Shown here: piece by piece, positions 23,830-35,607 of the stretch
How positions within the stretch are numbered: the first letter of the stretch is position 1
How the letters are laid out: each line of letters opens with the position of its first letter
Source: Pogonophryne albipinna
Taxonomy: Eukaryota; Chordata; Actinopteri; Perciformes; Artedidraconidae
Reading direction: 5' to 3'
Assembly (NCBI GenBank): GCA_028583405.1
Contig: CM053246.1
Span: 7,549,605 to 7,613,604 of the forward strand
Length of the DNA stretch: 64,000 bases
Position numbers and translations under genes: made by a program
Notes under the pieces: model-generated
Database searches by the model: none
What the model was told of the DNA's origin: nothing
The model's input: the letters and a program-made list of their open reading frames with translations, nothing else

Positions 23830-24405
23830 ATATTTACTAAGAATATGTTATGTTCTATTAAACACAAGACATTAAATTAGATAGTGATAAGCTTAATATA
23901 TACAAAAACATCATTTATAGGGTACTTTCTATTGGGAAGTAGCTGTCCCCAACCCTAACATCTAAATGTCATGTTCTGTAAATAACACTTAAAGGTGGTG
24001 TAAGGGAAACTTCTGTGTAGCAATGCAGTGGGAGTCACCGACTCAGGAAAGAGACACGGGAGGAGCAGGAGCTTCGATGTCAAACACTGATGATTTATTT
24101 GGAGTTACGGCCGGAGAGATTCACATCACAAGTCACATCAGTCACGGTGAGACTGCACGGGAGAGTTGCCACGTCAATTCTAAAGAACTCTACCTCAGAC
24201 CCCTGTATTTAGCTAGTTCTGAGAGCATCATCAACATGCTGCATAACAAGATAGAATCATAACACCTCTATCAGCTGACGCCAACAGGCAGGAACAGGGA
24301 GACAGAACACTGAGAGCACAGCAGCCAAGGTTACGAGGTGCGTGTGCTCAGTCAGGACAGTTTGAACTGATAAACTGGGTCAAAGTTATGGGCCTTGGAA
24401 AATAT
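23830..24405. other. Non-coding stretch
   Basis: No recognisable gene or repeat boundary. A 79-codon ORF at 24023 has no motif I can name and is most likely fortuitous. Confidence 0.4.
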
Positions 24406-24413
24406 TCCACAAC

Positions 24414-25537
24414 AGGTGGGGTAGGTAAGTTTCAGAAACCGGCTCGAGTGCACTAAAATTTGAAAGTACACAGCCGAAAAGAATCCGCCCCTTCCTTCAG
24501 ACTTCCTTACAGAGCACCTCCTCCAACACACATGAACATGCACATGACTTAGGTTGGCTATATAGTTCAGGGGAATTGTAAACTATACAAAACAGATAAT
24601 TACCTGTCCAAGAGAAAAAGAGCGACCACGGCGTCAGATTTCAATTCGGTGTGTATGGGGGTTATTCCCTATCTTTATTCAAGAGCGTGGTATTTAAATT
24701 TGAGAGCATACTTTATTGATTTCCTTCACTCAAACCCTGTCATTGCACCAAAGAGTAACCGCCCTTACGGGACGCTGTAATAAGTAAAGCGAACGCACCC
24801 GCAAGGACACCTGGCCTCCTATTGGTTGAGGGATTTTGACAGGATTGTTGCACAAAAGTTTCGAGCGCTCACAGAATAAATCTGAGAGCAGAAAAAATCT
24901 GTAAGCAGCAATATATCTGAGTGCAAGCGTACAGTTTGAGCAGAAGCAGAGAAAATCTAAGTGCAAGCAGGCACTATTTGAGTGCGAGGACAGGGTTTGA
25001 GGGAAATAAATACATAAAGTATGGTCTCAAATTTAAATACCACGCTCTTGAATAAAGATAGGGAATAACCCCCATAGGTGTGTTCCATCAGTAGTCGCCA
25101 TCGTTGACTCTGGTTTGAATTCTCCTAGTTTCCACTTTGTTTTTGTTCCTAATTTGCTCCGTTACATTATTTATTTTGCCACCAGTAGACGATGTTGAAC
25201 CTAACTCTGCCATGGTGAAAGTGGCCGCCTGTTGCTGGCGAGTCATTGAAGTACTGCTGCAATGCACGCCCAATGACGGCACGCCCAATGAGGGCACGAG
25301 ATACATTTGTGCATGCACGAGATGGAAGGCTGACAGACAGGGCGGCAATCCAATCCGTTAAACGGATTGGTTGTACTTTTTACAGTATTACGGGTTCCAC
25401 AGATGAATTTTTTTTTATGGATTTTTTGTCAAAGCACTTAAGATATTCATTGTTATCGGGATGTTTAGAGCATTCCATGGAATATAACAAAAAGTGTATC
25501 TCGAGCCGGTTTCTGAAACTTACCTACCCCACCTTTA
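24414..25537. mobile_element. Composite MITE with 'aggtggggtaggtaagttt' ends
   Basis: The left edge aggtggggtaggtaagtttcagaaaccggctcgag is the inverse of the right edge ctcgagccggtttctgaaacttacctaccccacct, followed by ttaa. Related single ends occur at 30970 and 48304, next to TTAA in each case, so a TTAA-targeting family is likely. A separate MITE (24654-25076) is inserted inside. Confidence 0.75.
24654..25076. mobile_element. 423-bp MITE nested in the composite element
   Basis: The ends are TATGGGGGTTATTCCCTATC and its exact complement. The inverted arms extend about 65 bp, through 'ttcaagagcgtggtatttaaatttgaga'. The 6-bp duplication ggtgtg lies at 24648-24653 and 25077-25082. The middle holds degenerate 'tgagtgcaag/gagtgcgag' tandem motifs. 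Confidence 0.88.
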
Positions 25538-25683
25538 AAACATTTTTTTAAATGTTGTTCGATGGTATATTTAGAAGATCTTTATGATTACATTCAAACA
25601 GAAGTCGGAATATTTAGATTTATTGTGGGTTTAATTTTTTAATATAAAAACTATACTCAAAAAATCATGTCCCCAGTTTTCAT

Positions 25684-26082
25684 GTCACTACCGAAACACA
25701 AGGGGTTTTAGTCCAATGGCTGAGCCTGGTTTTTAGCCACACCCCTGCATTTTTGACAAGGCAGTGACATGGCTGAATGGTAAGTAGCTCGATCCCATAC
25801 TTTTGATAAAAATCTGTTCCAAAATCTGAAAATCGGTGTGTAACCTTAAGAATTGTCACTACCGAACACATATTCTCTTCTATTAAGCAAACTATTTTGG
25901 GGTTTTATGCAAAGTATTAGGTTTTTATGTGTGTAAACCTCTTCAAAAACATGTATGCTAGCCATGTAGTTGCTAGCATTCTTTAGTTATGCTCAAATTT
26001 AGCTAGAATCGTCACTACCGAAACAGCCCTACCGAAACATATGGTTACGTTTCGGTAGTGACATGATTATTTCGGTAGTGAC
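25684..26082. repeat. Clustered GTCACTACCGAAA motif, direct and inverted
   Basis: GTCACTACCGAAA occurs at 25684-25696 and 26011-26023, with a one-base-shorter copy at 25855 and a partial copy at 26029. The exact complement TTTCGGTAGTGAC occurs at 26050-26062 and 26070-26082. The 26011-26082 part can form a hairpin. No protein is encoded. The motif could be a transposase or DNA-binding-protein array, or a decayed MITE core. Confidence 0.75.
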
Positions 26083-27022
<940 letters not shown>

Positions 27023-27284
27023 TATACCATTTTACCTGACTACCCACCAGCATTGTTCGAACCTTGGTGGTATATGTGGACTATGCCGAAGTCCTCTTAA
27101 AACTTAGAGTGTATCCATGTTTGTTAGTGTCTAACTAACTGAAATCCTCATTTTCTGAAAAGTCTGTTTATACCACTACGCCTGTTTTTGTAATGTATCT
27201 CAGTGTATAGAACAGCGCCGCTCAGGTGGTTTTTCGAGTGCAGGTCCATACACATTTTTGCAGTTCCATACACAATTGCGTGGG

Positions 27285-27392
27285 CGGTCCTTAAACAAGT
27301 CACGTGACGTCCAAGACATGCTTGCAGCTGCGTTCACAGAAGACAGAAGACTACGGAGCTACAAACAATTAAACACAAACAGGTAAGCTTGC
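27285..27392 (+). promoter_or_regulatory. Possible promoter and first-exon donor
   Basis: A compact block holds CACGTGACGTCC (an E-box fused to a CRE-like half) and about 80 bases later a good splice donor ACAG|GTAAGC at 27380-27383. Such a layout can mark a 5'-UTR exon. I found no downstream coding exon, so this is only a suggestion. Confidence 0.2.
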
Positions 27393-28073
27393 ATACTTGT
27401 AGATATTGCTTATTTTACATGATTAATGCTGCGTTCACACCGGACACGATGCGAATATTCGCTTCGCTCTAATCGCTCGAGTTTCACCGCGGCTGTCAGC
27501 TGTGTCGGGAGCTACTACAACTACAACAAAATGAACATATTTTACCGTGATTAAATTGTAATACACGTTTCTAAATGATGCCGAAGTAACAACATACTGA
27601 TACCGGTTAGTAAAAACCATGAATTAATGATTGACAAGTCTGCAGGCGAAAAACCTTTTAAAATGGGTATTGTCTAATATATAAATATATAATTCAACAT
27701 TGATTCTAGTCACACTGACACACAGAATCATGAAAGCCTGTTGGTAGAGTCAGGCACACAAGTCCGTTTGAGTGTGTGTGTGCCGGTGTCTGAACGCTCA
27801 CTGTCCCTGCTATTAGGCTACTTAGCTAGCATTGTTATGGATCTAAAGTTAGCAAAAGCTAACTTTCATAGCTCAGCTTTTCTTTACTTCTCACTTAACA
27901 CAATAAAGAAACAGACCGTATAGTACAGCACAAACAACACAAATGATCAATACTTACATATATTTTCACTTGTATTATAATAATTGAAATGCTGGTTCTT
28001 CTGCGGGTGTTTTCACGAAACTGTGTCTCAGGGCTTCTTAACATTTAATAAACTATGATTGTGTCATACTCAC

Positions 28074-29041
28074 TTAACGGGAAGAAACTCAGCTAACTGA
28101 CGATACGAACAATTTTTACCGAAACAAAACACAAGTCTCACAAGAAGCGTCTATATTAGCCCTGAGCGAAAAAATGCTACCGCACTTAGCACAGAACTCT
28201 AGGTATAAATACTTTATTACTTATCGGATCTGCACAAACAAAACAGCTGAGATTCCACAGATTCTAGAGGTATTAGTATCATCACTGAGCGATCAGAACT
28301 CGCGGCATGGGAAGCAAACACAGACATCACAACACGTAGCTTTATGGAGCAAAAACGGGAGAAATGTCTTACCTATTGCTGCTTCTGATCAAAAGTTGTG
28401 TTAAATGGCATTAAAAAGAGAAAAACACGGCTGAAGGTTAATCCATAGGTTAATTCAATGTGTCTGTGTCACTTTGAAATGATTACTGACAATCCATCAT
28501 TCCATTTTTATGTCAAAAACTGAGTTTTCATACTAGATGCTATGACAGCTTCCTGTTTTGGGTATTCTGGCTACCATCACTCTCACTCCTTATTTGGTAA
28601 CGTGTGGATTTAAGAAGTTCCCCACGATTCTATTGGCTCTGATGGTTAAAAAGAGCTGTCAATCATCAAAATTGACCAAGGGGGGCCGGAGATATGGAAA
28701 ATCCCAAATGACCCCAGAAGTGGTTTTCTTTTTGCCAAACCTCTCTAAAAAGGTCAAATGTCACTTGTTTTGCACCAATCTTGATACAGGGTACTTATTA
28801 TATGTTATAGTTTGGATTCCTAAAGCTTTTAGTCTACCATCCCATCATTCAAGGGTGGTTTTCACTATAAGTAATGTTTTTTTTTTGGACGGACACTATA
28901 ATTTACTTTTTTATCTATGTTCAATCTGAATTTACTTTAAAATAAAAAAAATCTATATTGATTCTGACTTTTCTACATCCAACTCACAGGTTTATCATTG
29001 CTTTGAGAAAAAAGATGATTACCCCTTTTATAAGTGAAGTT
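28074..29041 (+). repeat. 1-kb interspersed repeat, copy A
   Basis: It begins TTAACGGGAAGAAACTCAGC and shares most of its length with the inverted copy at 38758-39720. Shared segments include 'atattagccctgagcg', 'aaaaacgggagaaatgtctta' and 'acagggtacttattatatgtt'. Past 29041 copy A continues into 'caggctcggggcttaacaag', also seen at 35588. The 123-codon ORF inside is repeat-encoded and has no recognised domain. Confidence 0.75.
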
Positions 29042-29079
29042 ATAGTCATTTACAGGCTCGGGGCTTAACAAGTTAAAGT

Positions 29080-30596
29080 AAAGTTCATATCAGTTTGGGA
29101 AGTCTGGATAAAGACCTGTGAAATCGTATTTGTTGGATTTTCTTGTTATGAACCATTTCTGTATTTGTCACCCTCTCGGTAGCAATTATTATTCATACCA
29201 GACTGATTGCATAAACATGGAGTGATTGGATTTCTACCTAAAATATATTCAAGACATATAGAAGGTTTTAGGGAATAAAACACAATGTAGGCTGTGCTCA
29301 AATGGAAGAGAAAGTTATGAATTACCGTGAGTGAAGGCAGTGGAATCATCAAGCTTTCTGTGATTGCAAGAGCCTTTCTCCGCAGCACTACAATCACATA
29401 CTGTGCACTCAATTATTTCCAGCAGATAAAACATTCTGCACCTCAACAACTCTGTCCTTTCACAACGTTCCTCTCATCTCTCTCGCTTTTCTACTTTTTG
29501 GCTGGCGAGACAAGGTTTGCAACATTAATGGAAGCTTGAAAACATAGACCACAGGCATTTGAAGCGGCAGAGAGCCTCTTCTCCATCCTTCTCTCCTCTT
29601 GTCTGCTGCTGCTGCCGAGCTGATAAATGTTACATGGAGCCTGCTGGACAGATCCTTCTCCTAATCCTCTGGTCAATACAACTCTCAATTCGGTTGGTCT
29701 GAAAATGTTACATCCCTGTCACCTCTTTCTCTTTCCACCCTGAGAAATACAGCCGAGCAGTGTTGGCCCACAGACAGCTGACTCTCCCCCCGACCAGATG
29801 CCTGGGTTTTCCTATGTTTTGTAAGAAGAGTTACTTTTTTTTAAGAGGGCCTTATTTATGTGTTATGGATGGTAAAGATGCAAACATATTCTCATATTTT
29901 CAACTAGCTAGTAACTAGTTTATAACAAGTTTGTATCTTTGCGGAGGTAATTGTTGGAATGTCGCCTATATTGCGAGTGTAGGAAGATGAAGGAACTCAA
30001 ATAAAACTCCCATACAGTATGACATGAAAGTGGCCCAATACAATTGAATAAAGTATACAATTGATTTGGAGCTCGACTAAAACAATCCAATCAAATACCC
30101 CTACCTCTAAGAGGAAACATTTATCAAATCATTAACAAACTATCCAAATAAGTCAATACATGAACAGCTTAGAGGGTCTGTCCAATATGCTGGATCCATA
30201 CAAAGCCACAGTCCATAGTTTCTTGTCTACGTAACTGTCTGTTGTTGGTTTTCCTTTAGGTGTTAAGTCTTGTTTGTATCCTTAAGGCTTGCACTTGACC
30301 GTACCCATGTGATATTCCAATAAGGTTTTCCTAGAATACATGTTTGCAAGCGATGGTCGTTATAAGTGTAGTCATGTTATCCATATAGGTGTGAAAGGAA
30401 GGCATTGTTGTCCTGGACGACTGGCGTTCTACTCCAAATTGGATACTAGATCTGAAATTGTGTGAAGATCAATATATACATACTATGGTTAAAAAAAGAA
30501 ATAATTGCGATATCACATGACGCTGACAGCAACACAATACAATTAACTGAAGCATATCATTCAATTTTATGTATAACAAACTATCATATCACATAC
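29080..30596. other. Non-coding stretch, no supported gene
   Basis: The sequence looks less repetitive than its surroundings and could be unique host DNA. I saw no ORF with recognisable domains on either strand. A Cys-rich reading on the minus strand near 29326-29407 was considered and rejected for lack of a good acceptor. Confidence 0.4.
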
Positions 30597-30969
30597 CCCT
30601 AGCTCAGGGGTCTGCAACCTTTTTGACCAAAAGAGCCATTTTGCTCCCTTTTCCAACACATTTTTTTGTCTGAAGCCCCAAAACATATTTCATAGCTTGA
30701 TTGCTTATAAAGTTGTATTTATTGTTATATCATAGACAAAAACTACAGTTGTTTTGCATTTATTATTTATTACATTATATAAAACTGTTAACCTCTAATA
30801 AGAAACAAAGAACTCCTATAAGGAGAATTAAAAATAATACACCGGCCTACTTTAAAATAAATTAAACACAGCACTTGGGGAGTCCTCTGCACATTTGAAG
30901 GAAAAAATATATAATTAAAATGTGCCCACTTTGAAATAAATAAAACATATAGCTGCACCCTAAAAAGAG

Positions 30970-31110
30970 TTAAAGGTAGGGTAGGTAAGAATGGAGAAAC
31001 CAGCTCGAGTGCGCTAGAATTTGAAAATACAAAACCGGAAAAAATCTGCCTCTTCCTTCAGACTTCCTTACAGAGCCCCTCCTCCAACACACATGAACGC
31101 TGCACATGAC
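30970..31110. repeat. End of the 'aggtggggtaggtaag' MITE family
   Basis: It starts with ttaaaggtagggtaggtaag and matches 24414-24545 almost base for base through 'ctccaacacacatgaac' and 'tgcacatgac'. It then switches directly to DIRS sequence. Only one end is present. Confidence 0.75.
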
Positions 31111-31681
31111 CAATGAGTCAGTAACCGCAGACATGATCTGAAGAGAACATATTTGCGTGGCTGGAAATGAGCGAGGCAAGCCCTGAAGGCTTTCACTCTC
31201 TCTGCTGACAGATGGGCTGTAAAGGGCACCGAATTCAGGCGTAGGCCCAGGAAGAGTACAGTCTGGGCTGGGGACAACATGCTCTTTTCTGTGTTTATTA
31301 CGAAACCCAGGTCGAGCAGGTGTTTTACGAGGACATTCGTCTGCGTAATAGCCTCTTGCTCCGACTGTGTGAGAAGGAGCCAATCGTCCTGATAAGTTGC
31401 CAGGCGAATACCCTGTTGTCTTAACGGGGCTATCGCGGCTTCCGTACAAACACTCGTGGGCTGAGAGACAGACCGAAGGGAAGTACTCTGTACTCGTAAC
31501 AGACACCCTGAAAGGCGAACCTCAGATATTTCCTGTGTGGATAATATACTGGGATGTGGAAATACGCGTCTTTCAGGGCGACTGATGTGAACCAATCGTT
31601 TTGGCGCACGAGACGCAACAGAGATGTGTGAGTGAGCATTCTGAATTTGTATCTTTTGAGATATTTGTTCAGAGCCCTCAT
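31070..31681 (-). pseudogene. DIRS reverse transcriptase fragment
   Basis: The first piece (31681-31430) reads LNKYLKRYKFRML, VALKDAYFHIPVYYP and VLPFGLSLSPRVF. A frame change near 31440 leads to TEAAIAPLRQQGIRLATYQD, then DWLLLTQSEQ and TEKSMLSPAQTVLFLGLRLN. Motif A normally has Asp before LKDAYF; here it is Ala, so the catalytic metal ligand is gone. Motif C still has QDD. The enzyme is inactive. Downstream domains are missing. Confidence 0.75.
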
Positions 31682-32511
31682 ATCTAGTATAGGCCGAATC
31701 CCGTTCCCTCCCCGTTTGGGAACGAGGAAATACTTGGAATAAAAGCCGCTCTGACTCTATTCGGAGGGTATTATAGATATAGCCTTCTTGTCTAGTAGCG
31801 AGAGGATCTCTTGCTCTAGAATATGGGCCGAATCTCCCCGGGCTTGCGAATGCAGAATGCCCGAAAAGTGAGGGGTGGTGACAGCGAATTGGAGTCTGTA
31901 ACCCTGTGTTATTGTCTTGAAAACCCAAGCAGAATCTGTGAGCATCCTCCACTTTTCGCTTCTCAAAGCGAGTGGAGATGTCACATCCCTGTCGTCTGCC
32001 CTCTGTCTTTTTATTTGTTGTGTTATGGGGCCCTCTAGTGTCTGAACACGGTGGTACCCCAGGTTGACAACCCCGGTCGACACTGCGCATGCGCGTGACG
32101 GTGATGCCTTCACAGCTCCGTCCATCGTCCGCCTTCTGAGAGAGGTAGCAGCCACTCTTAGAAGGGGGGTAGACGTCAGACTGTTTATTGTTTTTATTGT
32201 CTTTCTTTTCATTTTTATTGACTGCGCCCTTGGCTTTAAGCCTGGAAACGACAGTGGAAAATGATTTATTAAAAGACAATATTGATGACGTGTTTGTGTG
32301 ACTTAAACGAGCAGCGGAGCTTGCTGTCGTTGATGTTAAGTCCATTTCCCTCATGGCGCGAACTTGAGGATGACGTTCTGACATCACTCGAGGCGGCGGG
32401 AAGATGGGGGCATGGTTGCACCCCGGAAACACATGAGCATCTAACACTGGAATGTGTTCTGGAGCTGGAGAACAGGGAACTTCCAGCTCTTTTATCGAGG
32501 AGAGGAGGCTG

Positions 32512-33417
32512 TCAGGCCGCCCTCTTCTTCTTCTTCTTCTTTGTCTGGTGGCTGAAAGTCTGGGCCGGCTGTGCCTGAGCGGCTGCTGCCGGAACCGGAG
32601 ACTTTCTTGGCCAGCCCGTCCTCGCCTCGTGTCTGGGCTGGAGACCCGGGGCGGGCTGTGGCCTCTGCTGTTTCGGGATCTTGAAACGGGCAGGACGTGA
32701 GGCAGCCTGAGCGAAGGACTGCCGCGGGGCCGTTGAAGGTGGCGGCTGGACCCTTCGGGGAAGACAAAGCTGGAGAGCCTCATCCTCCTTCTTTTTTGAT
32801 TCACACCGCTGCTGCATCGAAGCTAGAGCGGAGCCAAATATGCCCTCGGGAACAATAAGCATGTCCAAGACGTCCTCTTTTTCCCGGTCTGGAAGGTTCG
32901 TCAGGGTAAGCCACCTGGCTCTCTCCTGTACCACCATTATCCCCAGTGCTTTGCCCGTGGCTTGGACTGCACAGCGCTGCACACGGAGGCAAATGTCCGT
33001 GATCGCTGCGATTTCGTCCCACACGGCAGGCTCAGGTTTGACCGTCATGTCCTCGCAGAGCTCCGCCTGGTAGGCGGTCAGCAGCGAGGAGACGTTGAGC
33101 GCCCTGGCGGACAAAGCTGCGGCTTTATAGGCTCGTTCGATCATTGCTGACTGGAAGCGGTCTGCCTTTGCCGGTAGCGTGGGGTTCCTGCTTGGTGCCG
33201 AAGCCAGCCGCGGTTGGAGGTGGGCTGCCACCAGCGGCTCCATGGGCGGCATGCGGAGCAGGCCGAGCTTCTCCATGCCGTCACAGTCCAAAGAGGAGGC
33301 ACCCTGGATTGGGGCCTTGTTGCTGAAAGATGTCATCTTCGTGCCCATCCGAGTCGGATAAGAGGAACTCAGAGGCATCCTCTTCATCCTCCTCCATATA
33401 ATCCAGCTGTAGGACAT
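32512..33417 (-). pseudogene. DIRS gag-like ORF
   Basis: A 301-codon ORF contains PPMEPLVAAHLQPR, FQSAMIERAYKAAALSARAL, SSLLTAYQAELCED, LRVQRCAVQATGKALG and a basic C-terminus with FKIPKQQRPQPAPG. This is the capsid-like protein that precedes the RT in fish DIRS elements. It would form particles with the element RNA. The reading frame is open, but the downstream RT is defective and the 5' leader is interrupted by an LTR, so it is classed as a relic. Confidence 0.65.
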
Positions 33418-33749
33418 CCTCCGCGGGTGGAACCACGGTGAGGTGCAGTTGGGAGCCCCAGCTTGACACAGCGCCGGGCTCCGCTCTCGCGGGCTCTTGC
33501 CGCCACCGGGCCCCAGTCTGACACAGCGCGGGGCTCAATCTCCGCGGCGGTCGCCACCATGTCCCGATTGCCGGCCGGCGAATCAACGGACATGAAGGGG
33601 TCCTGTCCCGACAGGCTAGCTGTGAGGGAGAGAAGAGTCCGTCCTCACTCGCCGTGGTGTCGGCGCGGAGGGATAAACTAGCAACAGGTATGTTACTGTT
33701 TGAAGAAAAAAATCAAACCTTACCGTTATTTCGAAAGAAAAAACGGCGG

Positions 33750-34740
33750 GTATTGAAGATTATCATCATCTGATATTTGGGAAGTGTGTTACATTTGAAA
33801 TGGCAGAAAGTCTTGTTGCAACTTCCAGATATTAGGCCCCTTGAGTTTCTCTGGAAATTATCAATAGTAGCAGTTAAGTGAATACTGTTTAAACAATACC
33901 GGTGTTTGTGTTTTGTATTGGTTTCTCTGTTTTATCCTTTCATAAATGTGAGTACTAAAACTTGCTCAAACATTCTGGGGTGCTTGGTGTAAACAGGTTT
34001 TATTGCTCTGTGGGGGAGGTATTGATGGCAGGGTGAGAGTTGGATGAGAGTTCCTTCTGCTTAAGATCTCCAGTATGTCATGTTTCAGGGAAGTCAACAT
34101 ATCTTGAATAGTATATGTGTGTGTTTAATTACTTTGTATTCATAATAAGCAGTCTGTGTAACCAGAAGCTGAATATATGAGAGTATTAATATGTATTATC
34201 TTTGTGAACAAAGGGATACAGCTCAGGCCTCTGGAATGTGCAGGAAAGTGTGTGTGTGAAAGTCTATGCAGGAAAGTGAGATAACGGACGCCAGATACAT
34301 TTTATTACCATCTCAGAGACACTTGTTTATTATCCTGGCTGGCTCGCGCTGATTCGCTAAGAAAAGTCATCTTTTACATCTTCCAATGAGATAGACTGAC
34401 TCGGCTCCTCCGGTGATTTTTGGGTATAAAAGCTGGGTTTGAATTTAGTTCATTCTCTTTTTCCTCCTGCTGCGAAGACCGAAGAATCCCACCAGCACGA
34501 GAAACTAGAGCAGGGGCGCTCCTAATTATATTGAATTGTATTGCATTGTATTATTGCCTTTTATAATTAAAACAGATTATTGTTTAACTGGTATCCTGGT
34601 GTTTTCTGATTTTCCCTACTGTTATGATTTCAAGCAGCTCGCCAAAACGACACGCTGGGCAGAGGTGGGTTGTAAAAACCATCTTCTGCCGCAACACGGG
34701 GCAGATTACAATATTAACTGGTGTGTTAATATTTGTTCAA
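33750..34740 (+). repeat. Solo LTR, copy 1
   Basis: It begins near TGAAGATTATCATC. It shares ordered segments with 39743-40430: 'tttaattactttgtattcataataagcagtctg', 'gtctatgcaggaaagtgagataac' and 'ctcagagacacttgtttattat'. A TATA box (gtataaaa at about 34424) and a late aataaa-like signal (attaaaacag at about 34567) give the U3-R-U5 order. There is no gag/pol/env next to it, so this is a solo LTR inserted in the DIRS leader. Its exact ends are uncertain. Confidence 0.65.
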
Positions 34741-35607
34741 TTCTTCTGCAAAGCAAAAAAGAGTAACCGGCAAGCGCCCGTCGACCGATTGTTAGCTTGG
34801 GTTCAGTCTGTGGACCGTTAAGCTAGCCCGGCTACTGATATTCGAGATGTGCTCTGAAGCGAGAAGAGGTGTTTCAATGACGCTGCGACGTAGCGCAAGC
34901 TACTTAAAGGGTGGGTGGATTCCCTGACGTAGACGTCAAGATCACCAGCCAATCAGGATTGGCGTAATGAGATTGATGCTTCCGTTTGCATACGCGTTGA
35001 GGCGCATCCCATAGTGAGACATCGAACGGAGTGTTATGAATGAGAACCTGTGTTCCTCCGGTACTTTTCTTTTCTTTGATTTATCCATAGTTCGCTCATC
35101 GAGGCGGGGGTCAGGTTATTTACCTGCAAGAAAAGGCGCTGGCGCGGGACCGTAGCAGCATTGATGTGACGCATATTTTAGTTGACCTAATTAAAACCGT
35201 TTTCTTTTTTAATTATGTGTCACAGAATCACCTCAAAATACAAGATACGAAACATTTTCAACCATGCAACAAAATATAAAAAGTCCTACAAATACTTTTA
35301 TTTTATTTCCTTCTTATTTTTGTCTAAGCTCAAGGGAGCCAGAGCAGAGGGCTTAAAGAGCTGCATGCGGCTTGCCGACCCCTGCCCTAGCTCTTAGAGG
35401 TTACATTACTTTATCAATAAATTAATGGGGACTTCTGGTAGCTAGCAGTCCTTAGGGGACCATGGGTAGCCGAGACACACAAGGGCAGTTGGTATAATGT
35501 CAATTGCTTTAGTAATCAAACTGATACTAAGGTGAAATAAATTATTCCGCAGTGTGAAAATAATCTGTCCTGCATTCAAAATGTTTCTTAACCTGTTAAG
35601 CCCTGCG

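Larger units (their letters stand above)
31111..35180 (-). mobile_element. DIRS-like retrotransposon remnant
   Basis: The minus strand carries a 5' non-coding part (about 35180-34741), a gag-like ORF and an RT fragment, then breaks off near 31111 before RNase H and the tyrosine recombinase. The order and the RT type (LKDAYFHIPV, LPFGLSLSPRVF, YxDDWLLL) are those of DIRS elements. A solo LTR (about 33750-34740) is inserted in the 5' part. Confidence 0.75.
30605..35384. mobile_element. hAT element enlarged by a DIRS insertion
   Basis: The ends are CAGGGGTCTGCAACC and GCTTGCCGACCCCTG, with inner matches 'agagccattttgctccctttt' versus 'aagggagccagagc' on the other side. The exact 8-bp duplication ccctagct flanks it (30597-30604 and 35385-35392). 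Only about 0.6 kb is the original MITE; the rest is a nested MITE end, a DIRS element and a solo LTR. Confidence 0.9.

Noticed and set aside
28558..28929. Conserved 123-codon ORF shared with the minus-strand ORF at 38852-39187
   Set aside because: The similarity extends well beyond the ORF on both sides at similar strength, as expected from repeat ancestry, and no domain is recognisable.
29326..29407. Cys-rich minus-strand reading (CTVCDCSAAEKGSC) ending at a GTAATT donor
   Set aside because: The only usable acceptor has no pyrimidine tract, the block is 27 codons long, and no neighbouring exon of the same type was found.
31068..32804. 578-codon minus-strand ORF
   Set aside because: Only its last part corresponds to DIRS reverse transcriptase. 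The first two thirds are an out-of-frame Arg/Ser-rich shadow of gag and linker sequence.
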